The position numbers were made by a program, and so were the translations under genes. Below, one piece after another: positions 1-7,140 of a stretch of 12,199 nt of DNA. Every line of letters starts with the position of its first letter. The stretch's first letter is position 1. Below the pieces are notes generated by a model that was not told where the DNA came from, did not search any database, and was given only the letters and a program-made list of their open reading frames with translations. The DNA is from an uncultured Lachnospiraceae bacterium (GTDB taxonomy: Bacteria > Bacillota > Clostridia > Lachnospirales > Lachnospiraceae): the NCBI GenBank assembly GCA_900544685.1, contig UQWA01000049.1, positions 1 through 12,199 on the forward strand, written 5' to 3'.

Positions 1-46
1 ACCTCCAAAGTAGATTTTGGTTATTTACCTTGTCTACTTCAGAGGT
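1..46. repeat. Imperfect inverted repeat downstream of ldhA
   Basis: Bases 1-5 (ACCTC) pair with 42-46 (GAGGT) and 8-14 (AAGTAGA) with 33-39 (TCTACTT), separated by a CA/CA internal loop and an 18-nt apical loop. It lies about 55 nt beyond the ldhA stop on the transcribed side, so it could be part of a terminator or an RNA-stabilising 3' end. A T-tract on the minus strand would lie outside the window, so a terminator cannot be confirmed. The rest of 47-101 shows only a short GGTAT/ATACC repeat (44-60) and no gene. Confidence 0.4.
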
Positions 47-101
47 ATCATATCAATACCATCCGGAGATGCCTTTTTCTTTCTTACACTTTCATGCGCT
101 T

Positions 102-1097
102 TTATGCAGTTACTTCATTTCCGTTCTTTCTTCCTTCCATGAATGCCAGTGCGTTGTCCATGGTCGTCTTACTGATTGCCTGCAGTGCTTCCCTTGCAAA
201 AAATCCCTGATGGGAAGTTACCATGACATTTGGGAAGTTAAGCAGCCTGGCTACGGTAGAATGTTCCAGAATCTGATCCGAACGGTCTTCGTACACGTTC
301 GCATTTTCTTCCTCATATACATCCAGTCCGACTGCAAAAAACTTACCTTCACGGATTCCCTGAATCAGGTCATCTGTTTTGATCAGACCACCTCTGGAAG
401 TATTGACCAGAATGACACCATCTTTCATTTTGTTAATGGTATCAATATTGATCATGTGATGGGTGGATTCCATCAGCGGGCAGTGCAGGGAAATCAGGTC
501 TGACTGTGCCAGAAGAGTATCCAGATCTACATATTCTGCAAAATCCAGATCCGGATTCTGATATACATCATATGCCAGAACCTTCATGCCAAATCCATGG
601 CAGATACGTGCCATGGCTGCACCGATTTTACCGGTTCCTACAATACCGGCTGTTTTTCCGTGTAATACCACACCCATCAATCCGCCAAGACTGAAGTCGT
701 TTTCACGTACTCTTACGTATGCCTTGTGAGTATGACGGTTAGCTGTCAGTGCCAGTGCCATGGCATGTTCTGCCACTGCTTCCGGCGAATAGCCAGGTAC
801 ACGCATAACCGTAATCCCCTTATCCTGCGCCGTCTTCAGATCCACGTTATTGAACCCTGCACAGCGCATCAGAATCAGCTTTACGCCACACTGTGCCAGT
901 GTTTCTACTGCCGGTGTACTCAGATCCATATTGACAAATGCGCAGACAGCTTCATACCCCTGTGCCAGTCTTGCAGTATCCGGTGTCAAAAGTACATCTA
1001 CATAATCAATCTCAATCTGTTCATATACTTTATCTTTCCATGTATCATTAAAAAACTGTTTATCATAACTTTTAGTTCCGAAAAATAATATTTTCAT
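102..1097 (-). CDS. ldhA: D-lactate dehydrogenase (D-2-hydroxyacid dehydrogenase family)
   Basis: A cytoplasmic NAD-dependent enzyme expected to reduce pyruvate to D-lactate and so reoxidise NADH during fermentation. The 331-residue length matches family members of about 330. The Rossmann motif GTGKIG lies at 154-159 with an acidic residue, Asp177, at the end of the second strand, favouring NAD over NADP. The catalytic set sits at the family positions: Arg235 in NTSRGG, Glu264 in DVYEEE and His296 in TSHQGF. The start at 1097 was chosen over an in-frame ATG at 1112 because GAGGAG (1105-1110) lies 7 nt upstream and the product then begins MKILFFGTK, as D-lactate dehydrogenases do. Its Shine-Dalgarno overlaps the stop of the upstream amidohydrolase, so the two are probably co-translated. 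Aromatic 2-hydroxyacid dehydrogenases of gut clostridia are close relatives, so the substrate could be an arylpyruvate instead. Confidence 0.9.
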   Translation of the reverse strand: MKILFFGTKSYDKQFFNDTWKDKVYEQIEIDYVDVLLTPDTARLAQGYEAVCAFVNMDLSTPAVETLAQCGVKLILMRCAGFNNVDLKTAQDKGITVMRVPGYSPEAVAEHAMALALTANRHTHKAYVRVRENDFSLGGLMGVVLHGKTAGIVGTGKIGAAMARICHGFGMKVLAYDVYQNPDLDFAEYVDLDTLLAQSDLISLHCPLMESTHHMINIDTINKMKDGVILVNTSRGGLIKTDDLIQGIREGKFFAVGLDVYEEENANVYEDRSDQILEHSTVARLLNFPNVMVTSHQGFFAREALQAISKTTMDNALAFMEGRKNGNEVTA

Positions 1098-1104
1098 GCT
1101 ATAT

Positions 1105-1110
1105 CTCCTC
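1105..1110 (-). promoter_or_regulatory. Ribosome binding site of ldhA overlapping the upstream stop codon
   Basis: GAGGAG lies 7 nt before the ldhA ATG and shares bases with the TGA stop of the amidohydrolase (1109-1111). This fixes the ldhA start at 1097 and suggests translational coupling of the two genes. Confidence 0.8.
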
Positions 1111-1990
1111 ACTTTCTGTGAAAGTGCTCCCGGATCCAGCGCTCTCCCTGCTGTATCCGCTCTCTCACACCAGTCTCATTATACCCTATGTTCGTTAAAC
1201 TTTCAACAAAGATTTGTATTTCCTGCAAAACTCCCTCTCCATGAGGAATCAGATACGCTCCGGCATCACTGCCTGCCGCCAGCTTCACACCTTTTTCAAA
1301 TCCATATACCAGATTCTCGCACTCTTTTTCATAGATCTGTTCCAGCACATGTTCCGGGTATCTGCCACATCCCAGCAGATTCCTGGTGGTCACAATCGTA
1401 GGCACCCAGACACATTCCCGCTCTGCCATGGCATCCAGACAGTCTGTATCAATATAATTACCATGCTCAATACTGTCTGCCCCGGCTTCCACTGCTGCCA
1501 GCACCGTCTCCCGGCCATTTCCATGCACCATAACCGAAAAGCCTTCTTCATGGGCAATATGCACCATCTCCCGGATCCAGTCAGCTTCCAGTCCCGGTTC
1601 ACTGAGTGCACCAAAGGTCTCGTACTCCATAATACCGGAAACCATAATTTTAATAAAATCACCGTTCCTGTGTCTGACTTCTGACACCAGATCCGCATAT
1701 TCCGTTAATGTCTCAGCAGCTTTTCCTACAATGCCGCCGTAATGTCCTTTTCTGTGAATGGCAAATACAGGAGTACGGTAATCAATACCATACTCCTGTG
1801 CCAGATCTCTTGCTCTCTCTGACACACCGTATTTGTCACCGCCGTCCCGGACAAAATCTATTCCATTCTGCTGGTAGGCAGATAATTCTTCCCTTATCTT
1901 CTGCACATTTACTGAGTCTTTATGATCCCGCACTGCCTGACGGTAGTCAGTACCGTTCATAAAGAGATGTGCATGACACTCTCCGAACAT
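1109..1990 (-). CDS. Compact amidohydrolase-family metal-dependent hydrolase
   Basis: A predicted cytoplasmic metallohydrolase of the amidohydrolase superfamily, nearest in style to the imidazolonepropionase/prolidase-like branch; the substrate cannot be told. Every expected metal ligand or catalytic position is visible: His6 and His8 (CHAHL, the HxH motif), Lys114 (IKIMVSG, candidate carboxylated lysine), His156 (MVHGNG), His176 (IEHGN) and Asp242 (GSDAG). At 293 residues it is about 100 short of typical relatives, which carry a beta-sandwich made from both ends of the chain. Here HxH lies at the very N-terminus and the chain stops soon after the last barrel elements. The start is forced by HxH; AAAGGG about 5 nt upstream is a usable though weak ribosome binding site. 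It lies 85 bp after nrdD and 11 bp before ldhA, probably in one transcript. The reading frame is intact, so I do not call it a pseudogene. Confidence 0.8.
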   Translation of the reverse strand: MFGECHAHLFMNGTDYRQAVRDHKDSVNVQKIREELSAYQQNGIDFVRDGGDKYGVSERARDLAQEYGIDYRTPVFAIHRKGHYGGIVGKAAETLTEYADLVSEVRHRNGDFIKIMVSGIMEYETFGALSEPGLEADWIREMVHIAHEEGFSVMVHGNGRETVLAAVEAGADSIEHGNYIDTDCLDAMAERECVWVPTIVTTRNLLGCGRYPEHVLEQIYEKECENLVYGFEKGVKLAAGSDAGAYLIPHGEGVLQEIQIFVESLTNIGYNETGVRERIQQGERWIREHFHRK

Positions 1991-2004
1991 ATTTTCCCTT
2001 TCTC

Positions 2005-2061
2005 ACGCAATTTATTACGCAATTACACGAATTGTTATGTGCTGCGCACTTCCACAATTCG
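2005..2061. repeat. Repeat and hairpin cluster between nrdD and the amidohydrolase gene
   Basis: The 85-bp gap holds a perfect 8-bp inverted repeat, CGAATTGT (2028-2035) and ACAATTCG (2054-2061). A smaller hairpin, GTGC (2039-2042) with GCAC (2046-2049), is nested inside it. Beside it are two direct copies of ACGCAATT (2005-2012 and 2017-2024), 12 bp apart. No U-tract follows on either strand, so it is not an ordinary intrinsic terminator. An operator, an RNA processing site or a stabilising hairpin are all possible. I see no good promoter in the gap. Confidence 0.5.
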
Positions 2062-2075
2062 CCCCGCTGTAATCG

Positions 2076-4208
2076 CTACATGCTCACCCTTTCCGCAATC
2101 TCTGCCATCTTAGCTGCATTTAATCTGGTATCTCCATGGACACGGCTGTAGGACAGGTATCCGTTCATACGGTCGATTTTTGTCAGGTTCTTAGAGCCGC
2201 ATACCGGGCAGACATCCATATCCAGTTCCTGATGACCACAGTCATCACAGTATGCCAGTGACAGATTCACTCCTTCGTAATACCCCAGTTCCATGGCACG
2301 CAGTACCAGTTTTTTGATGGCTTCTTTGTTGTAATCAATCGGATAGCGTACATACTGGATCTTACCGCCGTTACACAGTTCCCAGAATCTTCCCTCCAGA
2401 TCCTGCTTTTCAATTGGAGTCAGATTCTCAGTTACATGGCAGTGAAAACTATTGCTTACATATGGACGATCCGATACATTCTTTACGATACCGTATATTT
2501 TACGGAACTGTTCTACCTGCAGCCCACACAGACTCTCTGCCGGTGTACCATAAATAGCATAAAGCCATCCGTCTTCTTTTTTAAATTCATTGACTTTTTT
2601 GTTAATATACTGCAATACCTCCAACGCAAACTGTCCGTCTTCTGCAATGGACTTTCCGTTATACAATTCCTGCAGTTCATTTAATGCTGTAATTCCAAAG
2701 GATGCTGTCATCGGTTTTAACAGCTTTTCAATCCGTTCTCCCGGCTGCAGATGGCCACCGTAAAATCCACCTTCACAGTAGGCCAGTGGATTAGTGGATG
2801 CACGCATATTTCCCAGATATTCATAAGTCCTAATGTGAATCTTACGTATCATCTCCAGATAATAGTCCAGAACCTCATAAAAGTCCACACTATCCTGTCT
2901 CGCTTTTGCCAGTATCATCGGCAAATGCAGACTGACTGCCCCAATATTAAATCTTCCCACAAAAACCGGTTTATCATTCTCATCTGCTGGTTCCATGCCT
3001 CCCCGCTCATACCACGGACTTAAAAAAGCACGGCATCCCATCGGGCTGATGACACGACCATATTTTTTATACATCTCGCAGATATAGCCTTCTCCGGTAA
3101 GAGAAAGCCAGTCCGGATACATGGTCTTAGAAGAGCAGTCGATGCCTGCTTCGAAAACATCTTCACAGATTTTTCCCGGTACATGCAGATTCTCATCAAA
3201 TAAAAAGACAATTTTCGGAAACAGCACCGGCTTTTTATTTCCAGGCTTTCCCTGACCTCCCTTGTGCACCTCAAGAAGGGAAATATTACACATTTTTTCA
3301 AAACGCTTTGTTCCAAGTCCCATGGTCACGGTGACAAACGGGTAATCCCCACGGGAGGATCCTACCGTGTTTAACTTATATTCAATTCCCTGCCAGCCCT
3401 GGTCAAACTCCCTTCGCAGCTTGTTCATGGCATATTCTTCTGCCTTCTCCTCTACGCCCGTCCATGACGGATCTGTATATTTTAAAAATTCCTCTTTATG
3501 CTTCACGTAACTTTTTTCTGCATAAGGTCCCAGAATTTTATCCACCTCCGGCACCGTGAATCCACCATACTGCTGTGCTGCCGTACTTAAAACAATATCT
3601 CCCAGCACATCAAATGCGGTATCCAGGCTCTTCGGCTCATTATACCATACATTTCCCATTTCAAATCCGCCCTTTAACACGGTTCCCGCATCAAAAAGAC
3701 AGCAGTTCATGGTGTCAAGTCTGGCTGACTGGTCATGGATATAGATATATCCATCCTTGCATGCCTGACGCTCATCCCGGGTCATAAAAAACTTCTGATA
3801 CAGATTCTTATTTAATTCATTAAAAATCAGGCTTCGCTTGGTTGCCACCAGTGCACTGTCCGTATTGGCGTTACTCTTGTCGCCTATATACCGGATGGAC
3901 TGACTCTTGGTATAAACATCGTCCATCATATGAATAAAATCTACTTTATAATTCCGGTAATCCCGATAGCTTTTTGCCACGTCCGGATTCACTTTTTCCA
4001 GAGCACTTTCCACGATATTGTGCATATCGGTAATGGTAATGCCCTCTTTTCCCAGACCTTCCGCTCTCGCCGTTGCATAACGGAACAGTTCCTGTGTTTC
4101 TTCCTCTGAAAATGTGTACATCGCTCTGGCGGCAGATTTATTTACTGCACGGACAATCTTCTGTACATCAAATTTTTCTCTGGTTCCATCTTTTTTGATT
4201 ACGTACAT
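2076..4208 (-). CDS. nrdD: Anaerobic (class III) ribonucleoside-triphosphate reductase, glycyl radical subunit
   Basis: Makes dNTPs from NTPs without oxygen, using a glycyl radical installed by the radical-SAM activase NrdG. The 710-residue product has an N-terminal ATP-cone allosteric domain (about 1-90, starting MYVIKKDGTREKF) followed by the ten-stranded catalytic barrel. Conserved cysteines appear in MNCC (169-170) and MGCRAFL (Cys392), the latter matching the position that forms the thiyl radical. Near the C-terminus a zinc ribbon uses Cys654, Cys657, Cys667 and Cys670. The radical-bearing glycine is Gly683 in the RMNGYL loop. The start is supported by AGGAG about 10 nt upstream. No nrdG lies beside it; it must be elsewhere in the genome. 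No NrdR box pair is visible upstream. The gene follows the lipoprotein gene by 80 bp and precedes the amidohydrolase. Confidence 0.96.
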   Translation of the reverse strand: MYVIKKDGTREKFDVQKIVRAVNKSAARAMYTFSEEETQELFRYATARAEGLGKEGITITDMHNIVESALEKVNPDVAKSYRDYRNYKVDFIHMMDDVYTKSQSIRYIGDKSNANTDSALVATKRSLIFNELNKNLYQKFFMTRDERQACKDGYIYIHDQSARLDTMNCCLFDAGTVLKGGFEMGNVWYNEPKSLDTAFDVLGDIVLSTAAQQYGGFTVPEVDKILGPYAEKSYVKHKEEFLKYTDPSWTGVEEKAEEYAMNKLRREFDQGWQGIEYKLNTVGSSRGDYPFVTVTMGLGTKRFEKMCNISLLEVHKGGQGKPGNKKPVLFPKIVFLFDENLHVPGKICEDVFEAGIDCSSKTMYPDWLSLTGEGYICEMYKKYGRVISPMGCRAFLSPWYERGGMEPADENDKPVFVGRFNIGAVSLHLPMILAKARQDSVDFYEVLDYYLEMIRKIHIRTYEYLGNMRASTNPLAYCEGGFYGGHLQPGERIEKLLKPMTASFGITALNELQELYNGKSIAEDGQFALEVLQYINKKVNEFKKEDGWLYAIYGTPAESLCGLQVEQFRKIYGIVKNVSDRPYVSNSFHCHVTENLTPIEKQDLEGRFWELCNGGKIQYVRYPIDYNKEAIKKLVLRAMELGYYEGVNLSLAYCDDCGHQELDMDVCPVCGSKNLTKIDRMNGYLSYSRVHGDTRLNAAKMAEIAERVSM

Positions 4209-4248
4209 ACTTCATCTCTCCTGTTCTTCTGCCTGTACTTTTACGTGG

Positions 4249-4283
4249 TTTCACAAATAGGATGGTGCTTTCACACTGATCCT
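4249..4283. repeat. Direct TTTCACA pair and weak hairpin upstream of nrdD
   Basis: TTTCACA occurs at 4249-4255 and again at 4269-4275, a spacing of 20 bp (about two helical turns). An imperfect hairpin overlaps it, AGGAT (4259-4263) with ATCCT (4279-4283). It could be an operator for nrdD or a weak terminator after the lipoprotein gene. I found no convincing -35/-10 pair in this 80-bp gap. Confidence 0.25.
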
Positions 4284-4288
4284 GTATA

Positions 4289-5590
4289 TCATTCAAATGC
4301 CGGTCTTGCCGGATCTAAAATTGTCTTCGCATCAAAGAAATCCATCATGTCTTCTCCGTAATAATGAAGGTCATAACCATCCAGCACACGCCTGGACTGG
4401 ATCACATAGTCACTGTTTACTTCCAGATAATCTGCTGTTGCCCACAGATTAAAAAAGAATCGATATCCTGCATCAAACAGCTGTCCCTGCTTGTAACTTC
4501 CTGCTGATACGGAGTCTCCAAACGGGTAAAACAGCAGATCCGTATCTCCAACCAGTGAAGCCACCCTGCTTTGCCAGTCATCCAGATCCTCCTGCAGATC
4601 ATTGGTATCCATCTCACTTTCCATCATTAGATTACTGTAACCATTGCACGCAATCAGCCATCCGTCTTCCTTCAGACTGTCAGCAATTGCTTTGATCTCT
4701 TCTGCATCGGTACTTATATTATATCCAAAAACACCTTCATATCCCGTCAGGGAAATGATTCCCTTGGCACCTCTTAAGGAAAAATCCGGATGTTCTTCCA
4801 CAAACTGATCCAAAACAGGCACTACGTCATAAGCTCCCACCAGCGTATTTCCCTGCTCATCCACGTATTCATTCTGTACACTGCCGTCATCTGCCAGCAC
4901 CATCTTGTCAGAGTATGCACCATAATTGGTGTCACTGTAATAATTGGCTTCCGCAAAAGAAAAGATGATCGGTGTCTTCCCTTCCGGAACAGTTGGTGTA
5001 TTCAGTGCAAAGCTGATCGTTCCATCCTCATTCTCCACTTCTACCACCAGATCATAAATACTCATCAAAATGTAATTTTTGTCATACAAAGACTGCAGAA
5101 TCTGTTCAAATTCATCAATGGTCAAAGACCAGTTATTGTAGTAATATGCCATATCTGCATCCCCAAACGCCCGTTCTTTGTCTGCAATCAGGCTCTTTAC
5201 GGAAAAATGTGCGAAATCACCTCCATAAGTAGTCAGTGTTCCCTGTAGTCTCTGATACTCTACCTTGGCACTGATAACCCGCTCATCATCCTGATACTCT
5301 TCATTAATCAGCGCCAGTTCTGCCAGCGCATTTGTATAATCATAAGAAGCTGCCAGCCTCTGAGCTTTTTCCAGATGTTCACTGACATTATCTTCTTCTT
5401 CCTTCTTTGCTTCCTGTATTTCTTTTTCTGCTTTCATCTTCGGGGTCTCTACCGGCTCATTATTCTCGTACATTCCCAGTGTCCCGATACTCTCTGCGAT
5501 CTGTTCATTCATCTGTGATCTGGTACATCCAGTCAATGTCAGGCTCACAGTCAGCAGGCATAAAATAAGAGTAGATATCTTTTTCTTCAT
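4289..5590 (-). CDS. Lipoprotein with a degenerate NodB-like polysaccharide deacetylase domain
   Basis: A predicted surface lipoprotein of 433 residues. The signal peptide MKKKISTLILCLL leads to a lipobox, LTGC, with the lipidated cysteine at 22. Residues about 50-75 are rich in Glu and Lys and probably helical; 72-115 look like a TPR-type helix pair. The C-terminal half (about 160-433) resembles the carbohydrate esterase 4 (NodB) fold. However, motif 1, normally ending in Asp-Asp, reads FSFAEANYY (210-218). Motif 2, normally His-xxx-His, reads ACNGYSN (314-320). Only the later YPFGD motif (355-359) is kept. A catalytic metal site is therefore unlikely, and the protein may instead bind glycan or act as a scaffold. 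The start at 5590 was chosen because AGGAG lies 7 nt upstream and an in-frame ATG at 5635 would fall inside the promoter. Confidence 0.75.
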   Translation of the reverse strand: MKKKISTLILCLLTVSLTLTGCTRSQMNEQIAESIGTLGMYENNEPVETPKMKAEKEIQEAKKEEEDNVSEHLEKAQRLAASYDYTNALAELALINEEYQDDERVISAKVEYQRLQGTLTTYGGDFAHFSVKSLIADKERAFGDADMAYYYNNWSLTIDEFEQILQSLYDKNYILMSIYDLVVEVENEDGTISFALNTPTVPEGKTPIIFSFAEANYYSDTNYGAYSDKMVLADDGSVQNEYVDEQGNTLVGAYDVVPVLDQFVEEHPDFSLRGAKGIISLTGYEGVFGYNISTDAEEIKAIADSLKEDGWLIACNGYSNLMMESEMDTNDLQEDLDDWQSRVASLVGDTDLLFYPFGDSVSAGSYKQGQLFDAGYRFFFNLWATADYLEVNSDYVIQSRRVLDGYDLHYYGEDMMDFFDAKTILDPARPAFE

Positions 5591-5614
5591 GGATCTCTCC
5601 TTTCCATGTTTCTT

Positions 5615-5643
5615 AGTATATCTACTCTTATACAAAATTACAA
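5615..5643 (-). promoter_or_regulatory. Promoter of the deacetylase-like lipoprotein gene
   Basis: On the minus strand TTGTAA (5638-5643) and TATACT (5615-5620) are separated by 17 bp, a good sigma-A-type promoter that would start transcription about 18 nt before the lipoprotein ATG. It separates this gene from the gatCAB operon. I saw no clear terminator after gatB, so read-through is also possible. Confidence 0.7.
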
Positions 5644-5703
5644 GTAAAAGCGTGATGTTGGGTGCTCAGTAATTCATGTTGCCTCTTTCATAAGCCGGAA
5701 AAA

Positions 5704-7140
5704 TCAGGCATCCAGAATTTCCTTTAATATCTTATTTACAGATGCCGGATTCGCCTTTCCTCTCATGGCTTTCATCGTCTGTCCTACCAGAAATCCGATG
5801 GCTTTCTGTTTGCCTCCTTTATAGTCAGCTACTGACTGTGGATTAGCTGCCACGATCTCTTCTATAGTACTGCGAAGTTCATCTTCGTCATTGACTGTCT
5901 TTAATCCATGTTCCTCCACATAGACAGACGGATCGATATCCTCTTCAAAGATCTTTTCAAAAACTTCCTTGGCCACACTGCTGTTGATGATTCCTGATTC
6001 TGTCAGCTCTACCAGAGCTGCCAAATGTTCCGGTGAAAATGTGATATCTTCCGGATCCTGTCCTTTTTCTTTTAACAGGCGCAGAGTCTCTACCATCAGC
6101 CAGTTAGATACTTTCTTTGGCTTTTTGCAGATGGCTGTTGCTGCTTCAAAAATATCTGCCATAAGCTTGGAGGAAGTAAGAATTTCCGCATCATAATCGG
6201 GAATGTCAAATTCTTTTTTATAGCGTTCCAGCTTTTCTGTACGAAGTTCCGGCTGTGCTGCTTTTACCCGGTCAATCCACTCGTCGCTGATGATAATCGG
6301 TACCAGATCCGGATCTGGAAAATACCGGTAATCCTGAGCATCTTCCTTGGATCGCATCGCATAGGAATACTCTTTGTTGTCATCCCAGCGCCTGGTTTCC
6401 TGAATAACTGGTTTACCCATTTCCAGAAGTTCAATCTGACGGGCACGTTCGCCTTCGATAGCTCTTGCAATTGCCTTAAAGGAGTTGATGTTTTTCATTT
6501 CCGTACGGGTGCCGAATTTTTCTGCGCCCACTTCCCGGACAGATAAGTTCACATCTGCACGCATGGAACCTTCCTGAAGCTTGCAGTCAGAAGCTCCAAG
6601 ATACTGAATGATCAGACGCAGCTTATCCAGGTACGCAATGACTTCTTCTGCACTTCTCATATCCGGTTCAGACACGATCTCAATCAGTGGCACGCCACTT
6701 CGGTTGTAATCCACCAGGGAGCAGTCTTCCCATTCATCGTGTACCAGTTTTCCGGCATCTTCTTCCATATGAATCTCATGAATGCCGACATATTTCTTAC
6801 CTGCGGTTGTCTCGATCTCCACTTTTCCATCATGGCAGATCGGAAGATAGAGCTGGGAAATCTGATAGTTCTGCGGGTTGTCTGGGTAAAAATAGTTTTT
6901 ACGGTCGAACTTGCAATACTGATTGATCTCACAGTTCGTTGCCAGACCAACTGCAAGCGCATATTCCACCACCTGTTTATTTAATACAGGAAGAGACCCC
7001 GGCATACCGGTGCAGACCGGACAAGTATGGGTATTGGGTGCTCCCCCAAATGCGGTAGAACAACCGCAGAATATTTTCGTCTTTGTGGCCAGTTCCACAT
7101 GTACTTCCAGTCCAATGACTGTTTCATATTGCTTTGCCAT
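5704..7140 (-). CDS. gatB: Asp-tRNA(Asn)/Glu-tRNA(Gln) amidotransferase subunit B
   Basis: The tRNA-binding and kinase subunit of GatCAB. It phosphorylates the Asp or Glu side chain on mischarged tRNA, which then receives ammonia delivered from GatA. The 478 residues match the usual length. The N-terminal cradle domain opens with YETVIGLEVHVEL and four cysteines placed to bind zinc (25, 27, 40, 43, as CGC and CPVC). It is followed by the family signature DRKNYFYPDNPQNYQIS (79-95). The C-terminal part (about 320-478) is the helical and tail domain that grips the tRNA. The ATG directly follows the gatA stop codon with no base between, so translation is surely coupled; a purine-rich GGCGGTG within the end of gatA serves as ribosome binding site. 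It is the last gene of the T-box operon. Confidence 0.97.
   Translation of the reverse strand: MAKQYETVIGLEVHVELATKTKIFCGCSTAFGGAPNTHTCPVCTGMPGSLPVLNKQVVEYALAVGLATNCEINQYCKFDRKNYFYPDNPQNYQISQLYLPICHDGKVEIETTAGKKYVGIHEIHMEEDAGKLVHDEWEDCSLVDYNRSGVPLIEIVSEPDMRSAEEVIAYLDKLRLIIQYLGASDCKLQEGSMRADVNLSVREVGAEKFGTRTEMKNINSFKAIARAIEGERARQIELLEMGKPVIQETRRWDDNKEYSYAMRSKEDAQDYRYFPDPDLVPIIISDEWIDRVKAAQPELRTEKLERYKKEFDIPDYDAEILTSSKLMADIFEAATAICKKPKKVSNWLMVETLRLLKEKGQDPEDITFSPEHLAALVELTESGIINSSVAKEVFEKIFEEDIDPSVYVEEHGLKTVNDEDELRSTIEEIVAANPQSVADYKGGKQKAIGFLVGQTMKAMRGKANPASVNKILKEILDA

Noticed and set aside
1098..1112. Upstream ATG for ldhA at 1112
   Set aside because: It would place the good GAGGAG ribosome binding site inside the coding region; the start at 1097 gives the family N-terminus.
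1991..2075. Possible Rex or other redox operator before the amidohydrolase-ldhA pair
   Set aside because: Only loose AATTGT half-sites are seen; there is no TTGTTAA/TTAACAA-like palindrome.
30..2151. Chain of plus-strand open frames opposite ldhA, the amidohydrolase and the end of nrdD
   Set aside because: They are cysteine- and histidine-rich antisense shadows with no plausible ribosome binding sites, lying opposite well-supported genes.
4209..4288. NrdR boxes upstream of nrdD
   Set aside because: No pair of 16-bp near-palindromes of the expected kind was found in the gap.
4790..5248. 152-codon plus-strand frame opposite the lipoprotein gene
   Set aside because: Composition and position are those of an antisense shadow; the lipoprotein frame has a promoter, a ribosome binding site and a lipobox.
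5591..5703. Terminator between gatB and the lipoprotein gene
   Set aside because: Only a GCC/GGC stem with a long loop is visible, too weak to support; a promoter for the lipoprotein gene is the only clear signal there.
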